NCBI RefSeq assembly: GCF_002157685.2
Contig: NZ_AP026738.1
Coordinates: 5,332,001 to 5,396,000 of the forward strand
Reading direction: 5' to 3'
DNA: 64,000 nucleotides
Origin: Comamonas thiooxydans
Lineage (GTDB): Bacteria; Pseudomonadota; Gammaproteobacteria; Burkholderiales; Burkholderiaceae_C
Shown: piece by piece, positions 15,617 to 24,081 of the stretch
Layout of the letters: each line of letters starts with the position of its first letter
Position numbering within the stretch: position 1 is the first letter of the stretch
Notes under the pieces: generated by a model
The model's input: the letters and a program-made list of their open reading frames with translations, nothing else
Databases searched by the model: none
Told to the model about the DNA's origin: nothing
Translations under genes and position numbers: made by a program

Positions 15617-17131
15617 ATGATCATCCCCCACTGGCGCCGCCCCCTGACCTGGCTGATGGCCTGGGCCCTGGTGGCCATTGCGGGCGCAGGCTGGCTCGTG
15701 CATGCGCGGTTGCTGGCCCTGGAGGATGCATTCGTGACGGATGCGCGCATCGTGCACCGGCTGCTGAGCCAGCGTGCCGTGCAACACGATGCGGTGATGG
15801 CCATGCTGCCCCTGCTGCAGCCACCTGCGGAAGGCCACAGTGCCAAGGTAGCCTTGCCGCTGCCGCGCCTGCCTGCTGCCTATCCGCAGATCATCGAGGT
15901 ACTGCGCCGTCTGCCGGACAGTAGCTGGCCGGCTGACTGGCCTCATGACCTGGGTGCCGCGCTGGATATGGCCGAGGCCCGCTCGCTGCAAAGCGGCCAT
16001 GCCGAACTGGCCCGGGCCGACCTGCCCAGAGGCCGGGTATGGCTGGCGCTTGCCGGCCCAGCCGCCGACCACGCCCTGCTGCTGGATTTGCATGCCACCA
16101 TTCCCTGGGACGAGTGGCCCATGGATGCACAGACCAGTCCAGTGCGCGTGCGACTTCAGTATCAGGGACAGGCCTTTACCGTGCAGGCCGGACGGCAACT
16201 GGAGCGCGGCTGGAATTACGACTTTCACAAGCTGCTGGCCTCGCAGAGCCAGCCCTTCGATGTGGTGCTGGAGCGCGACGTAGGCTGGAGCGAGCTGCCC
16301 TGGACCACCATGCTGGCCTGGGCGGCTGCCAGCGCTGCGGCACTGGCCGCACTGCGCACCCTGCTGCGCCAGCGCGTGGCCGCACGCCGAGCAGAAGAGC
16401 TGTTGCGTCTGGGTCAGGTCGCCCGTCTCAACCAGCTCGGCGAACTGGCCGCGGGTATGGCACATGAACTCAACCAGCCGCTGACCGCGCTGCTGGCCAA
16501 TACCCAGGCGGCGCAGCGCCTGCTGGGCGATGAGGAGCCAGATCTGGACATGGCGCGCCATGCCATGAGTCAGGCCGTGGCCCAGGCAAGGCGCGCCAGC
16601 ACCGTCGTGGGACGCCTGCGCCGCGTGGTCGAGCGGCCCGATCTGTCAGGCCAGGTCCAGACTCTGCCTCTGTCCACTGCCGTGCATGATGCACTGCACC
16701 TGCTGGAGCCCGAGCTGCGCCGCCGCAGCATTGCCGTGCAGGTGGATGCTCCCGCAGACCTGCCGGCCGTGCGTGCCGAGCCTGTGGCCTTGCAACAGAT
16801 CATCCACAACTTGGTGATGAACGCGCTGCAGGCCATGGAGCAGACCGAGCCCGGCCAGCGCCGCTTGCGCCTCACACTGAGCCCCCAGGGCGCGCGAGTC
16901 CTGCTGAGCGTGCGCGACACCGGCCCCGGCGTGGCGCCCGAAGCGCGAGCGCGCCTGTTCACCCCGTTCTACACCACACGCTCCGGCGGCCTGGGATTGG
17001 GCTTGTCGCTGTCGGAAAGCCTGGCGCAGGCGATGGGAGGCGAGCTCACTTTGGCGCCCCCCTCTCCTTCGCCTGCCGACGGGCCTGGGGCCGAATTCCA
17101 TCTGCAGCTCCCGCTGGCCCACCTGCCTTGA
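15617..17131 (+). CDS. Membrane sensor histidine kinase
   Basis: 504 residues. An N-terminal membrane helix (about 15-38) and a second near residues 228-250 enclose a periplasmic sensor region of unknown fold. The cytoplasmic part has HisKA with GMAHELNQPLTALLANT (phospho-accepting His283) and HATPase_c with the N box NLVMNALQAM, DTGPGV (G1), FYTTRSGGLGLGLSLS (G2). The H-box form and domain order resemble DctB/FixL/TtrS-type kinases partnered by FixJ-type regulators. The response regulator gene starts 7 bp downstream, so the two form a two-component pair. The signal is unknown; the neighbours do not reveal it. Confidence 0.92.
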   Translation: MIIPHWRRPLTWLMAWALVAIAGAGWLVHARLLALEDAFVTDARIVHRLLSQRAVQHDAVMAMLPLLQPPAEGHSAKVALPLPRLPAAYPQIIEVLRRLPDSSWPADWPHDLGAALDMAEARSLQSGHAELARADLPRGRVWLALAGPAADHALLLDLHATIPWDEWPMDAQTSPVRVRLQYQGQAFTVQAGRQLERGWNYDFHKLLASQSQPFDVVLERDVGWSELPWTTMLAWAAASAAALAALRTLLRQRVAARRAEELLRLGQVARLNQLGELAAGMAHELNQPLTALLANTQAAQRLLGDEEPDLDMARHAMSQAVAQARRASTVVGRLRRVVERPDLSGQVQTLPLSTAVHDALHLLEPELRRRSIAVQVDAPADLPAVRAEPVALQQIIHNLVMNALQAMEQTEPGQRRLRLTLSPQGARVLLSVRDTGPGVAPEARARLFTPFYTTRSGGLGLGLSLSESLAQAMGGELTLAPPSPSPADGPGAEFHLQLPLAHLP

Positions 17132-17138
17132 ACGCGAC

Positions 17139-17765
17139 ATGACCTCTTCCCTCTCGCCCCTGATTCACCTTGTGGACGACGATGCCGCCGTGCGCGACAG
17201 CCTGGCACTGCTCATAGGCACGGTGGGCCTGCGCGTCCAAACCTGGTCCGACCCGCATGTCTTTCTCGCCGAGTTCGACCGCAGCGACGTGGGCGCCATC
17301 GTGCTCGACGTGCGCATGCCTGGCACCAGCGGGCTGGCGGTGCTGGACAGGCTGGTGGCGCAAGGGGTGGATCAGCCGGTGATCATGCTCACGGGCCATG
17401 GAACCGTGGAGATGTGCCGCCGCGCCTTCAAGGCCGGGGCTGCGGAATTCCTTGAGAAGCCGGTCGATGACGAGCTGCTCATCGAGGCACTGCAGGCCTC
17501 CGTGCGCCAGCATGTGCGCTCGCGCGAGCGCCACCAGGCCGACCGGCAGGCGCGCGAGCGCTATGCACAGCTCTCGAGCCGCGAATGCGAGGTGCTGGGC
17601 CTGATCGTGGAGGGACTCACCAACAAGGAGATCGGCCGCGCGCTGTCGCTCTCGCCGCGCACGGTGGAGACCCACCGCGCCAACCTGTTCGCCAAGCTGG
17701 AGACCGACTCGCTGGCCATGCTCATCCGGCGCTACGCGGCCCTGGTCGAGGACGCCGCTCCGTAG
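17139..17765 (+). CDS. FixJ-type response regulator (receiver plus LuxR helix-turn-helix)
   Basis: 208 residues. The receiver domain (about 5-120) has the acidic pair in VDDDAAVRD, phospho-acceptor Asp57 in VLDVRMPG, the conserved Thr in LTGHGTVEM, and Lys in EKPVDDE. The C-terminal LuxR/GerE DNA-binding domain contains LSSRECEVLGLIVEGLTNKEIG and LSPRTVETHRANLFAKL. It is the partner of the kinase immediately upstream. A stem-loop with a T-run at 17800-17818 probably ends this operon. Targets could include the GlcG-like and porin genes just downstream, but that is only proximity. Confidence 0.95.
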   Translation: MTSSLSPLIHLVDDDAAVRDSLALLIGTVGLRVQTWSDPHVFLAEFDRSDVGAIVLDVRMPGTSGLAVLDRLVAQGVDQPVIMLTGHGTVEMCRRAFKAGAAEFLEKPVDDELLIEALQASVRQHVRSRERHQADRQARERYAQLSSRECEVLGLIVEGLTNKEIGRALSLSPRTVETHRANLFAKLETDSLAMLIRRYAALVEDAAP

Positions 17766-17799
17766 TTCTACGGAGGTAGGCGCGTAGCCGGCCGCATGG

Positions 17800-17818
17800 A
17801 CGCCCGGGTGGCGTTTTT
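17800..17818 (+). terminator. Intrinsic terminator after the two-component operon
   Basis: ACGCC (17800-17804) pairs with GGCGT (17810-17814) around CGGGT, and the run of T at 17814-17818 follows. It lies 35 bp beyond the response regulator stop and before the next start at 17857. The short stem makes it moderate evidence. Confidence 0.5.
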
Positions 17819-17856
17819 CTACAGTTGCGTTCATACCCATCCACCCGGAAAAACGT

Positions 17857-18351
17857 ATGAAACACACTCTGACACTTGCCGCCCTGACTCTGGCCACCCT
17901 GACTGCCGGCACCGCCAACGCCCAGGCCGTGCGCACGGAAAAGAATATGTCGCTGGAGCTGGCCAACCAGATCGCCGCCCAGTCCGTTTCGGCCTGCGCC
18001 GCCAACAGCTATGCCGTGACCGCCACCGTGGTTGATCGCGCCGGCGGCGTGCGCGCCGTGCAGCGTGCCGACAACGCCGGCCCACACACCGTGGAAGCCA
18101 GCCGCGAAAAGGCCTTCACCTCGGCATCGGCCAAGGCGCCAACGCTTGCCATCATGGAAAACTCCCAGAAGAACGCCGGCGCAGCCAACCTCAAGGACAT
18201 CCCCGGCTTCCTGCTGCTGGGCGGCGGCGTGCCCGTGAAGGTGGGCAACGAGGTGATCGGTGCCGTGGGCGTGGCCGGTGCCCCCGGCGGCCATCTGGAC
18301 GACCAATGCGCACAGGCCGCCCTGGCCAAGGTGCAGGACCTGCTGAAGTAA
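17857..18351 (+). CDS. GlcG/HbpS family protein, exported
   Basis: 164 residues with a signal peptide ending in ANAQA. The rest is a GlcG/HbpS domain (formerly DUF336): LELANQIAAQSVSACAA, VVDRAGGVRAVQRADNAGPHTVEASREKAFTSAS, GFLLLGGGVPVKVGNEVIGAVGVAGAPGG (each a family landmark, cited here in part). Members bind heme or act in glycolate-linked or redox-sensing systems; function is often unknown. It starts 92 bp after the response regulator, behind a likely terminator, and is followed by an outer-membrane protein gene after 18 bp, so these two may form an operon. Confidence 0.85.
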   Translation: MKHTLTLAALTLATLTAGTANAQAVRTEKNMSLELANQIAAQSVSACAANSYAVTATVVDRAGGVRAVQRADNAGPHTVEASREKAFTSASAKAPTLAIMENSQKNAGAANLKDIPGFLLLGGGVPVKVGNEVIGAVGVAGAPGGHLDDQCAQAALAKVQDLLK

Positions 18352-18369
18352 TCGGATCTAGGATTTTTC

Positions 18370-19041
18370 GTGAAATTGCAACGCATTGTCCCCCTGCTGA
18401 TCCTGGCTGCCGCTGGCAGCGCTTTTGCCGACGATCGCTACTACGGCGCCCTGCGGATCAATTCCGCACGCTATCAAGCCCACGACATGGACTCCAGCGC
18501 CCGCCCCGGCCTGGGCCAGTTCGTGCCTGGCGACGAGGCGAATACCGCCACAGGTGGCTCTCTGGCCCTTGGTTATCAGCTCCCGTCGAACTGGCGCGTG
18601 GAAGCCGAGTACACCCTGCCCAAGAACAATGAGTTCACCAGCGGCTCCACCCGCTTCCCCACCAGCTTCAATCACCACCAGATCCGCTCGCAGCGCCTGA
18701 TGGTCAATGCATACAAGGATTTCCCCCTGAACGCCCGGTTCTCGCTGTACGGAATGGCCGGCCTGGGTCTGGCCCGTCTGGAATCCAGCGGCTGGCAGGG
18801 CAATCCGGGCCGTCAGTACATCAGCGACACCCAGAGCAATCTGGCGTATTCCGTGGGTTTTGGCGTCAGCTATTCGCCTGTCCAGAAGCTCAGCATCGAC
18901 CTGGGCTGGCGCTATGTCGACATGGGCAAGGCCAAGAGCGGTGCCAACAACTTCGCCAACGTCCGCGGCCTGCAGGACGAGCAGATGCGTGCCAAGCTGA
19001 CGGCCAGCGAAATCTCGATCGGCCTGCGTTACAGCTTCTGA
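18370..19041 (+). CDS. Small outer-membrane beta-barrel protein (OmpA/opacity-like)
   Basis: 223 residues from a GTG start; GGATTTTTC precedes it. A signal peptide ends SAFA-DD. The mature part alternates hydrophobic and polar residues in strand-like segments (GYQLPSNWRVEAEYTLP, RFSLYGMAGLGLARL, VGFGVSYSPVQKLSIDLGW) and ends in YSF, with the terminal aromatic typical of BAM substrates. It matches the 8-strand porin-like or opacity family. No OmpA peptidoglycan-binding domain is present. A bidirectional terminator follows. Confidence 0.82.
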   Translation: MKLQRIVPLLILAAAGSAFADDRYYGALRINSARYQAHDMDSSARPGLGQFVPGDEANTATGGSLALGYQLPSNWRVEAEYTLPKNNEFTSGSTRFPTSFNHHQIRSQRLMVNAYKDFPLNARFSLYGMAGLGLARLESSGWQGNPGRQYISDTQSNLAYSVGFGVSYSPVQKLSIDLGWRYVDMGKAKSGANNFANVRGLQDEQMRAKLTASEISIGLRYSF

Positions 19042-19062
19042 CCCAGTCCTTTCGAGCAACAG

Positions 19063-19086
19063 AAAAGCGGCCCTCGGCCGCTTTTT
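19063..19086. terminator. Bidirectional intrinsic terminator
   Basis: AGCGGCC (19066-19072) and GGCCGCT (19076-19082) form a stem with a CTC loop, flanked by AAAA on the left and TTTT on the right. It lies between the convergent barrel protein gene and Bug protein gene and can serve both strands. Confidence 0.85.
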
Positions 19087-19106
19087 CTGCTGGTGCGTAA
19101 AGCCGT

Positions 19107-20090
19107 TTACTCGACGCTCAGGCCAATGCTGCGCACCAGTTGGGCCACGCGCACATCTTCGGTCCTGATCTGTTTGGCAAACACTTGTTGGCCCTCCCCC
19201 ACGGGGGTGATGCCTTGCTGCAGCAGGCTCTTGCGCAGCTCGGGGTCCTTGAGCGCCTTGTCCGTGTCCTGGGCGATGGCCTGGACCACGGCAGCGGGCG
19301 TGCCCTTGGGTGCGAACAGGCCGAACCAGGCACCGGCCTCAAAGCCCTTGTAGCTCTCGGCCAGGGTCTGCACCTGGGGCAACAAGGCATGGCGCTGCAG
19401 GCCGGACACGGCCAGCGCCGTGAGCTTGCCGCTCTGGATCTGGGTGAGCGCCGGAGCAACAGCAATCAGCATCACGTCGACCTGGCCGGCCAGCACATCC
19501 TGCAGGCCCTGAGGTCCACCGCGATAGGGAATATGCGTGGCGAAAAAGCCTGCGCGCTGCTTGAACTGTTCCATGGCCAGATGCTGGGCACCGCCCGTTC
19601 CCGAGGAGGCGTAGTTGATCTTGCCCGGGTGGGTCTTGGCGTAGGCCACAAAGTCCTGCAAGGTCTTGAAGCCCTTCCTGGGATTGGCCACCAGCACGAA
19701 GTCGGACTGGCCCAGCTTGGTCACCGGCACCAGATCGTTCTTGACGTCATAGGGAAGATTGCGCTGCACATTGGGCATGATGGTGATGGCGCTGTCGCCG
19801 CCCACCAGCAAGGTGTAGCCGTCGGGCTGTGCCTTGACCACGGAGTCCACGGCCGAGACACCGCCGGCCGCGCCCTTGTTTTCCACCACGATGGCCTGCT
19901 TCCAGTCCCTGCCCACCAGATTGCCCACCTGACGGGCCAGCAAATCCGGAGCGCTGCCCGGACCGTTGGCCACCACCAGCTTGACGGAGCGTGCCGGAAA
20001 CTCCGGCTGCTGGGCCATGGCTGCGCCCGATACACAGCTTGCGGCCAGCAAGGCCCAAACGGTGCGGGAGAAGAAACGGGGCAGATTCAC
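19107..20090 (-). CDS. Bug/TctC family periplasmic substrate-binding protein
   Basis: 327 residues with a signal peptide ending AAMAQQ. Landmarks of the family include FPARSVKLVVANGPGSAPDLLAR, VVENKGAAGG, DGYTLLVGG, YASSGTGGAQHLAMEQFK and IPYRGGPQG. It binds a small organic ligand in the periplasm. No cognate TctAB membrane genes are near. It is divergent from a TSUP permease gene with 181 bp between, and an operator-like palindrome lies there, so the two may be co-regulated. The ligand is unknown. Confidence 0.9.
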   Translation of the reverse strand: MNLPRFFSRTVWALLAASCVSGAAMAQQPEFPARSVKLVVANGPGSAPDLLARQVGNLVGRDWKQAIVVENKGAAGGVSAVDSVVKAQPDGYTLLVGGDSAITIMPNVQRNLPYDVKNDLVPVTKLGQSDFVLVANPRKGFKTLQDFVAYAKTHPGKINYASSGTGGAQHLAMEQFKQRAGFFATHIPYRGGPQGLQDVLAGQVDVMLIAVAPALTQIQSGKLTALAVSGLQRHALLPQVQTLAESYKGFEAGAWFGLFAPKGTPAAVVQAIAQDTDKALKDPELRKSLLQQGITPVGEGQQVFAKQIRTEDVRVAQLVRSIGLSVE

Positions 20091-20114
20091 GGCAAAACTC
20101 CTTAACTAGGGAGT

Positions 20115-20132
20115 TGATTGTCAAAACAATCA
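20115..20132. promoter_or_regulatory. Operator-like palindrome between Bug and TSUP genes
   Basis: TGATTGT (20115-20121) and ACAATCA (20126-20132) are perfect inverted arms around CAAA. The site lies 25 bp upstream of the Bug gene start within an AT-rich divergent intergenic region. The TTGT-N4-ACAA core is reminiscent of GntR-type operators, but no GntR gene is nearby. Confidence 0.35.
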
Positions 20133-20271
20133 CTTATTCCTCAAAATACTGTTTTTACATTCTTTTATTTCTAAAAATAATTAACCACACAAGAAGCGAG
20201 ATAGGCCATCGCCTAAGATCGACACCGACAACAAGGCGCAAAGCCGACAGAGAAAATCAGGAGACAAGAAC

Positions 20272-21036
20272 ATGGAGAACCTGGGCCACCTCGCCCTTTT
20301 GCTGGCCGCAGCTTTCACGGCTGGCGCGCTCAACGCCGTCGCCGGTGGCGGCAGCTTTCTGACCCTTCCTGCGCTGGTCTTCACCGGCGTGCCGCCCGTG
20401 ATTGCCAATGCCACGGGCACCGTGGCCCTGCTGCCAGGCTATATCGCGGGCGCCTGGGGCTTCAAGGACGATATGCAATCCCCGCCGGGCCTGTCCATGA
20501 AGCAGGTGGTGGCGCTGTCCCTGATCGGCGGCTCCGCCGGTGCGGCGCTGCTGCTGTTCACGCCCGACGCAACCTTCCGCAAGGTCGTGCCCTGGCTGCT
20601 GCTGGCCGCCACCGCCATGTTCGCCTTCGGCCCGCAGCTGCGCGCCTGGGCCTCGGGCAAGAATGCCGCCCACACCGCCACATCGGCGACCAAGGCCGCT
20701 GCAGGCATGCTGATCGTGGCCATCTACGGCGGCTATTTCAACGGCGGCCTGGGCATTTTGCTGCTGGCCTTGTTCGGCCTGCTGGGCCAGACCTCGCTCA
20801 ACGCCATGAACGGCATGAAGAACCTGGTCTCGGCCCTGCTGACGGCGATTGCCGTGGTGATCTACGCCGCAGGCGGCATTGTGGAGTGGAAGCTGGCCAT
20901 CGTCATGATGGTGGCCGCCACCCTGGGCGGCTATCTGGGGGCCCGCGTGGCGCGCAAGATTGCACCCCATGTCCTGCGCTGGGGCATTGTGGCCACGGGG
21001 CTGGTGATGGCAGGGCTGTTCTTCGCCAAAGGCTGA
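20272..21036 (+). CDS. TSUP family (TauE/SafE) membrane permease
   Basis: 254 residues, nearly all in about eight membrane segments. The two half-domains carry the family signatures: AGALNAVAGGGSFLTLPAL with GVPPVIANATGTVALLPGY in the first, and YGGYFNGGLGILLLALFGLLGQ with LNAMNGMKNLVSALL in the second. TSUP proteins move sulfur-containing or organic anions such as sulfite, sulfoacetate or taurine-derived compounds. AGGAG at 20260-20264 is the ribosome site. It is divergent from a Bug substrate-binding gene. A bidirectional terminator follows. The substrate cannot be told from sequence. Confidence 0.92.
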   Translation: MENLGHLALLLAAAFTAGALNAVAGGGSFLTLPALVFTGVPPVIANATGTVALLPGYIAGAWGFKDDMQSPPGLSMKQVVALSLIGGSAGAALLLFTPDATFRKVVPWLLLAATAMFAFGPQLRAWASGKNAAHTATSATKAAAGMLIVAIYGGYFNGGLGILLLALFGLLGQTSLNAMNGMKNLVSALLTAIAVVIYAAGGIVEWKLAIVMMVAATLGGYLGARVARKIAPHVLRWGIVATGLVMAGLFFAKG

Positions 21037-21051
21037 AGCGCCGCCCAAAGC

Positions 21052-21083
21052 AAAAAGCCTTCTCGGAGCGAGAAGGCTTTTTT
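21052..21083. terminator. Bidirectional intrinsic terminator
   Basis: AGCCTTCTC (21056-21064) pairs with GAGAAGGCT (21070-21078) around a 5-nt loop, with A-run before and T-run after. It lies between the TSUP permease gene and the convergent dbpA gene. Confidence 0.88.
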
Positions 21084-21092
21084 GTGAGCACG

Positions 21093-21140
21093 CAGCGCTT
21101 GATAGATAAACGCTAGAGGCCAACCTGACTGATATTTTCA
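21093..21140. repeat. Dispersed short repeat (family 2) at the 3' end of dbpA
   Basis: AGCGCTTGATAGATAAACGC followed by TAGAGGCCAACCTGACTGAT is a copy of the element described at 15091. It lies just after the terminator and reaches the dbpA stop codon at 21138-21140. Confidence 0.5.
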
Positions 21141-22547
21141 GAGCAGACGAGCCTTGACCGTCTTGCCCTTGACCTTGCCTGCATTGAGCCTGGCGCAGGC
21201 CGCCGAGGCGATCTTGCGGTCCACGGCCACATAGGTGGAAAAGTCGTTGACGCTGATCTTGCCGATCTGGTCGCGGCTGTAGCCGAAGTCCGCGCACATG
21301 GCGCCCATCACGTCGCCAGCGCGAATCTTCTCCTTGCGCCCGCCGATGATCTGTATGGTCATCATGGGTGGCAGCAGTTCGCCACCGGCAGCGGGCGTGA
21401 GCTCGTCCACAGGGAAGAATTGCGAAGCACGGCCTTGCAGCTGCTCGATCTTGCCCACGCTGCCCATCTCGTCCATGCTGACCAGATTCAGCGCCAGCCC
21501 TTCGGCATCGCCGCGGCCCGTGCGGCCGATACGGTGAATATGCACCTCGGGGTCGGGCGTCACGTCCACATTGATGACGGCAGACAGGTCGGCGATGTCC
21601 AGACCGCGCGCCGCCACATCGGTGGCGACCAGCACGCTGCAGCTCTTGTTGGCAAACTGCACCAGCACCTCGTCGCGCTCACGCTGCTCCAGCTCACCGA
21701 ACAGGGCCAGAGCGCTGAAGCCCTGGGCCTGCAGCTCGCTCACCACATCGCGGCATTGCTGCTTGGTATTGCAAAAGGCAATGCTCGATTCGGGACGGAA
21801 GTGTGCCAGCAGCTTGGCCACCGTACTCACCTTTTCTCTGCTACCCACTTCGTACCAGCGCTGCTCAATCTTGTTGCTGCTGTGCTGGGTCGCGACCTTG
21901 ACGGTCTGCGGATCGCGCATGAAGCGGCTGGCCAGCGAGGCAATGCCATCGGGGTAGGTGGCCGAGAACAGCAAGGTCTGACGATCCGCCGGGCATTGGC
22001 GCACCACGGTTTCGATGTCGCCGAGAAAGCCCATGTCCAGCATGCGATCGGCCTCGTCCAGCACCAGGGTCTTGAGGTTGCCGATGTCGAGCTTGCCGCG
22101 CTCCATCAGATCCATCACGCGCCCGGGTGTGCCGACGACGATGTGCGCGCCGTTTTCCAGCGAGGCGATCTGGTTGCGCGAGGGCACGCCGCCATAGACG
22201 GTGACGACCTTGATATTGTCCTGCGCACGCGCCAGGCGGCGGATTTCGGTCGCGACCTGGTCGGCCAGCTCGCGCGTGGGGCACAGCACCAGGGCCTGGA
22301 CGGCAAACCAGCGCGGGTTCAGACGGTCGACCATGGGCAGGCCGAAGGCCGCGGTCTTGCCGCTGCCCGTGCTGGCCTGGGCGATCAGGTCCTTGCCCAG
22401 CAGGGTCAGCGGCAGGCTGGCAGCCTGGATAGGCGTCATCTGCGCATAGCCGAGCTGCTGGAGGTTGGCCAGCATTTCGGGGGACAGGGGCAGCGCCGAG
22501 AAAGCGGTGGGATCAGAGGCCTGGGCGGCGCTGGTGGAGGTATTCAT
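21138..22547 (-). CDS. dbpA: DEAD-box ATP-dependent RNA helicase DbpA
   Basis: 469 residues from the ATG at 22547; an in-frame TTG nine bases upstream is less likely. DbpA acts in 50S ribosome assembly, directed to 23S rRNA hairpin 92 by its C-terminal domain. The helicase core shows the Q motif, ASTGSGKTAAFGLP (motif I), TPGRVMD, DEADRMLDMGF, SATYP, and HRIGRTGRGD (motif VI). The C-terminal 75 residues match the DbpA RNA-binding domain (IRAGDVMGAMCADFGYSRDQIGKI in part, and KIASAAC...KGKTVKARLL). Domain order and length match E. coli DbpA. Confidence 0.96.
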   Translation of the reverse strand: MNTSTSAAQASDPTAFSALPLSPEMLANLQQLGYAQMTPIQAASLPLTLLGKDLIAQASTGSGKTAAFGLPMVDRLNPRWFAVQALVLCPTRELADQVATEIRRLARAQDNIKVVTVYGGVPSRNQIASLENGAHIVVGTPGRVMDLMERGKLDIGNLKTLVLDEADRMLDMGFLGDIETVVRQCPADRQTLLFSATYPDGIASLASRFMRDPQTVKVATQHSSNKIEQRWYEVGSREKVSTVAKLLAHFRPESSIAFCNTKQQCRDVVSELQAQGFSALALFGELEQRERDEVLVQFANKSCSVLVATDVAARGLDIADLSAVINVDVTPDPEVHIHRIGRTGRGDAEGLALNLVSMDEMGSVGKIEQLQGRASQFFPVDELTPAAGGELLPPMMTIQIIGGRKEKIRAGDVMGAMCADFGYSRDQIGKISVNDFSTYVAVDRKIASAACARLNAGKVKGKTVKARLL

Positions 22548-22703
22548 GGGTCGCAATTATCCGGGGACTGCGAACAGCAAGTTGCCTGAGTGACTATTCA
22601 CACGGGTTGTCCCTCTCAAGCTCTCTGCAGCCATGCGCCTAGGCTGAAAAGTACGGCCTTTGCCAATCGCAGGCCGTCATGCCACTCCAAACAGCCAACA
22701 AAC

Positions 22704-24035
22704 ATGCACCCTCAACTTGCCCGCAGCTTCTGCGCCATTGCCACAGCCATCTGCTCCCTAAGCGCCAGTCCCGTCTGGAGCGCCGAGCTAGACCCGCAAC
22801 CTATCAAGCCCGAGCTGCAACGCCTGATCGGCCAGATGTACCCCGGCATGCGCAGCATCTATGAGGATCTGCATGCCCACCCCGAGCTGGGTTTCCAGGA
22901 AACCCGCACCGCCGCCAAGCTGGCTGCCGAAATGCGCAAGCTGGGCTTCGAGGTCACCGAGGGCATTGGCAAGACCGGCCTGGTCGCCATCTATCGCAAT
23001 GGCGCGGGTCCCACCGTCATGGTGCGCACCGAGCTGGACGCCCTGCCCATGGAGGAAAAAACCGGACTGCCCTATGCGAGCAAGGCCAAGGCCCAGTACA
23101 ACGGCAAGGAGAGCTTTGTCGCCCATAGCTGCGGCCACGACATGCATATGACCAGCTGGCTGGGCACGGCGCAGGCGCTGCTGGGCCTGAAGAACCAATG
23201 GAAGGGGACGCTGATGTTCGTCGCCCAGCCGTCCGAGGAAACCGTGACAGGAGCCAAGGCCATGCTGGCCGACGGTCTGTTCCAGAAGTTCGGCAAGCCC
23301 GACTACGCCTTTGCGCTGCATACCGGCTCCATGCCTTATGGCACGGTGGGCTATGTGGCCGGGCCGGCGACCTCCAATTCGGACTCTCTGGACATCACTT
23401 TCCATGGCCGTGGCAGCCACGGCTCCATGCCGGACAAAGGCATTGACCCGGTGCTCATGGCCTCGCGCTTTGTGGTCGATGTGCAGGGCGTGATCAGCCG
23501 CGAAAAAGACCCCATGGAATTCGGCGTGGTTACCGTGGGTGCTTTCAATGCAGGCAGCGCGGGCAATATCATTCCCGATCAGGCGCGGCTGCTGGGCACC
23601 ATCCGCAGCTACAAGAGCGAGGTGCGTACCAGAATGCACGAAGGCATAGAGCGCACAGCCAAGGCCGAAGCCGCCATGTCGGGCGCTCCTGCACCCGAGA
23701 TCAAGCTGCTCAAAGGCTCGGATGCCGTGGTCAACGACGCAGCACTGGTCGGCCGCACGGTCAAGCTGTTCAAGGCCGCGCTCGGCGACCGGAACGTGAT
23801 CCCCATCCCGCCCATCACGGCCAGCGAAGATTTCTCGGACTTCATCAATCAGGGTGTGCCATCCATGTTCTACACCCTGGGCGTGTACGACCCCAAGAAG
23901 GTGGCCGAGGCCAGTCAGCCCGGTGGCAAGCCCCTGCCCTTCAATCACTCACCCTTCTTCGCCCCAGAACCCGAACCCACGTTCAAGACCGGCGTGGAAA
24001 CCATGACCCTGGCGGTCATGAACGTGATGCAGTAA
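22704..24035 (+). CDS. Exported M20 family amidohydrolase (hippurate-hydrolase-like)
   Basis: 443 residues from an ATG that gives a clear signal peptide ending in VWSAELD; the frame is open upstream but adds no homology. M20D enzymes cleave N-acyl amino acids such as hippurate or indole-3-acetyl conjugates. Visible are HAHPELGFQE, RTELDALPMEEKTGLPYAS, the metal-ligand motif HSCGHDMHMT, FVAQPSEE (catalytic Glu region), and the dimerisation-domain segment GRGSHGSMPDKGIDPV. Export to the periplasm is unusual for this mostly cytosolic family but occurs. A second exported M20 enzyme is convergent at 24082. Confidence 0.9.
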   Translation: MHPQLARSFCAIATAICSLSASPVWSAELDPQPIKPELQRLIGQMYPGMRSIYEDLHAHPELGFQETRTAAKLAAEMRKLGFEVTEGIGKTGLVAIYRNGAGPTVMVRTELDALPMEEKTGLPYASKAKAQYNGKESFVAHSCGHDMHMTSWLGTAQALLGLKNQWKGTLMFVAQPSEETVTGAKAMLADGLFQKFGKPDYAFALHTGSMPYGTVGYVAGPATSNSDSLDITFHGRGSHGSMPDKGIDPVLMASRFVVDVQGVISREKDPMEFGVVTVGAFNAGSAGNIIPDQARLLGTIRSYKSEVRTRMHEGIERTAKAEAAMSGAPAPEIKLLKGSDAVVNDAALVGRTVKLFKAALGDRNVIPIPPITASEDFSDFINQGVPSMFYTLGVYDPKKVAEASQPGGKPLPFNHSPFFAPEPEPTFKTGVETMTLAVMNVMQ

Positions 24036-24081
24036 TCGCAAGCCAGCCCCGCCATCGGGGCTGCGCCTTGCCTTCAGCGCG

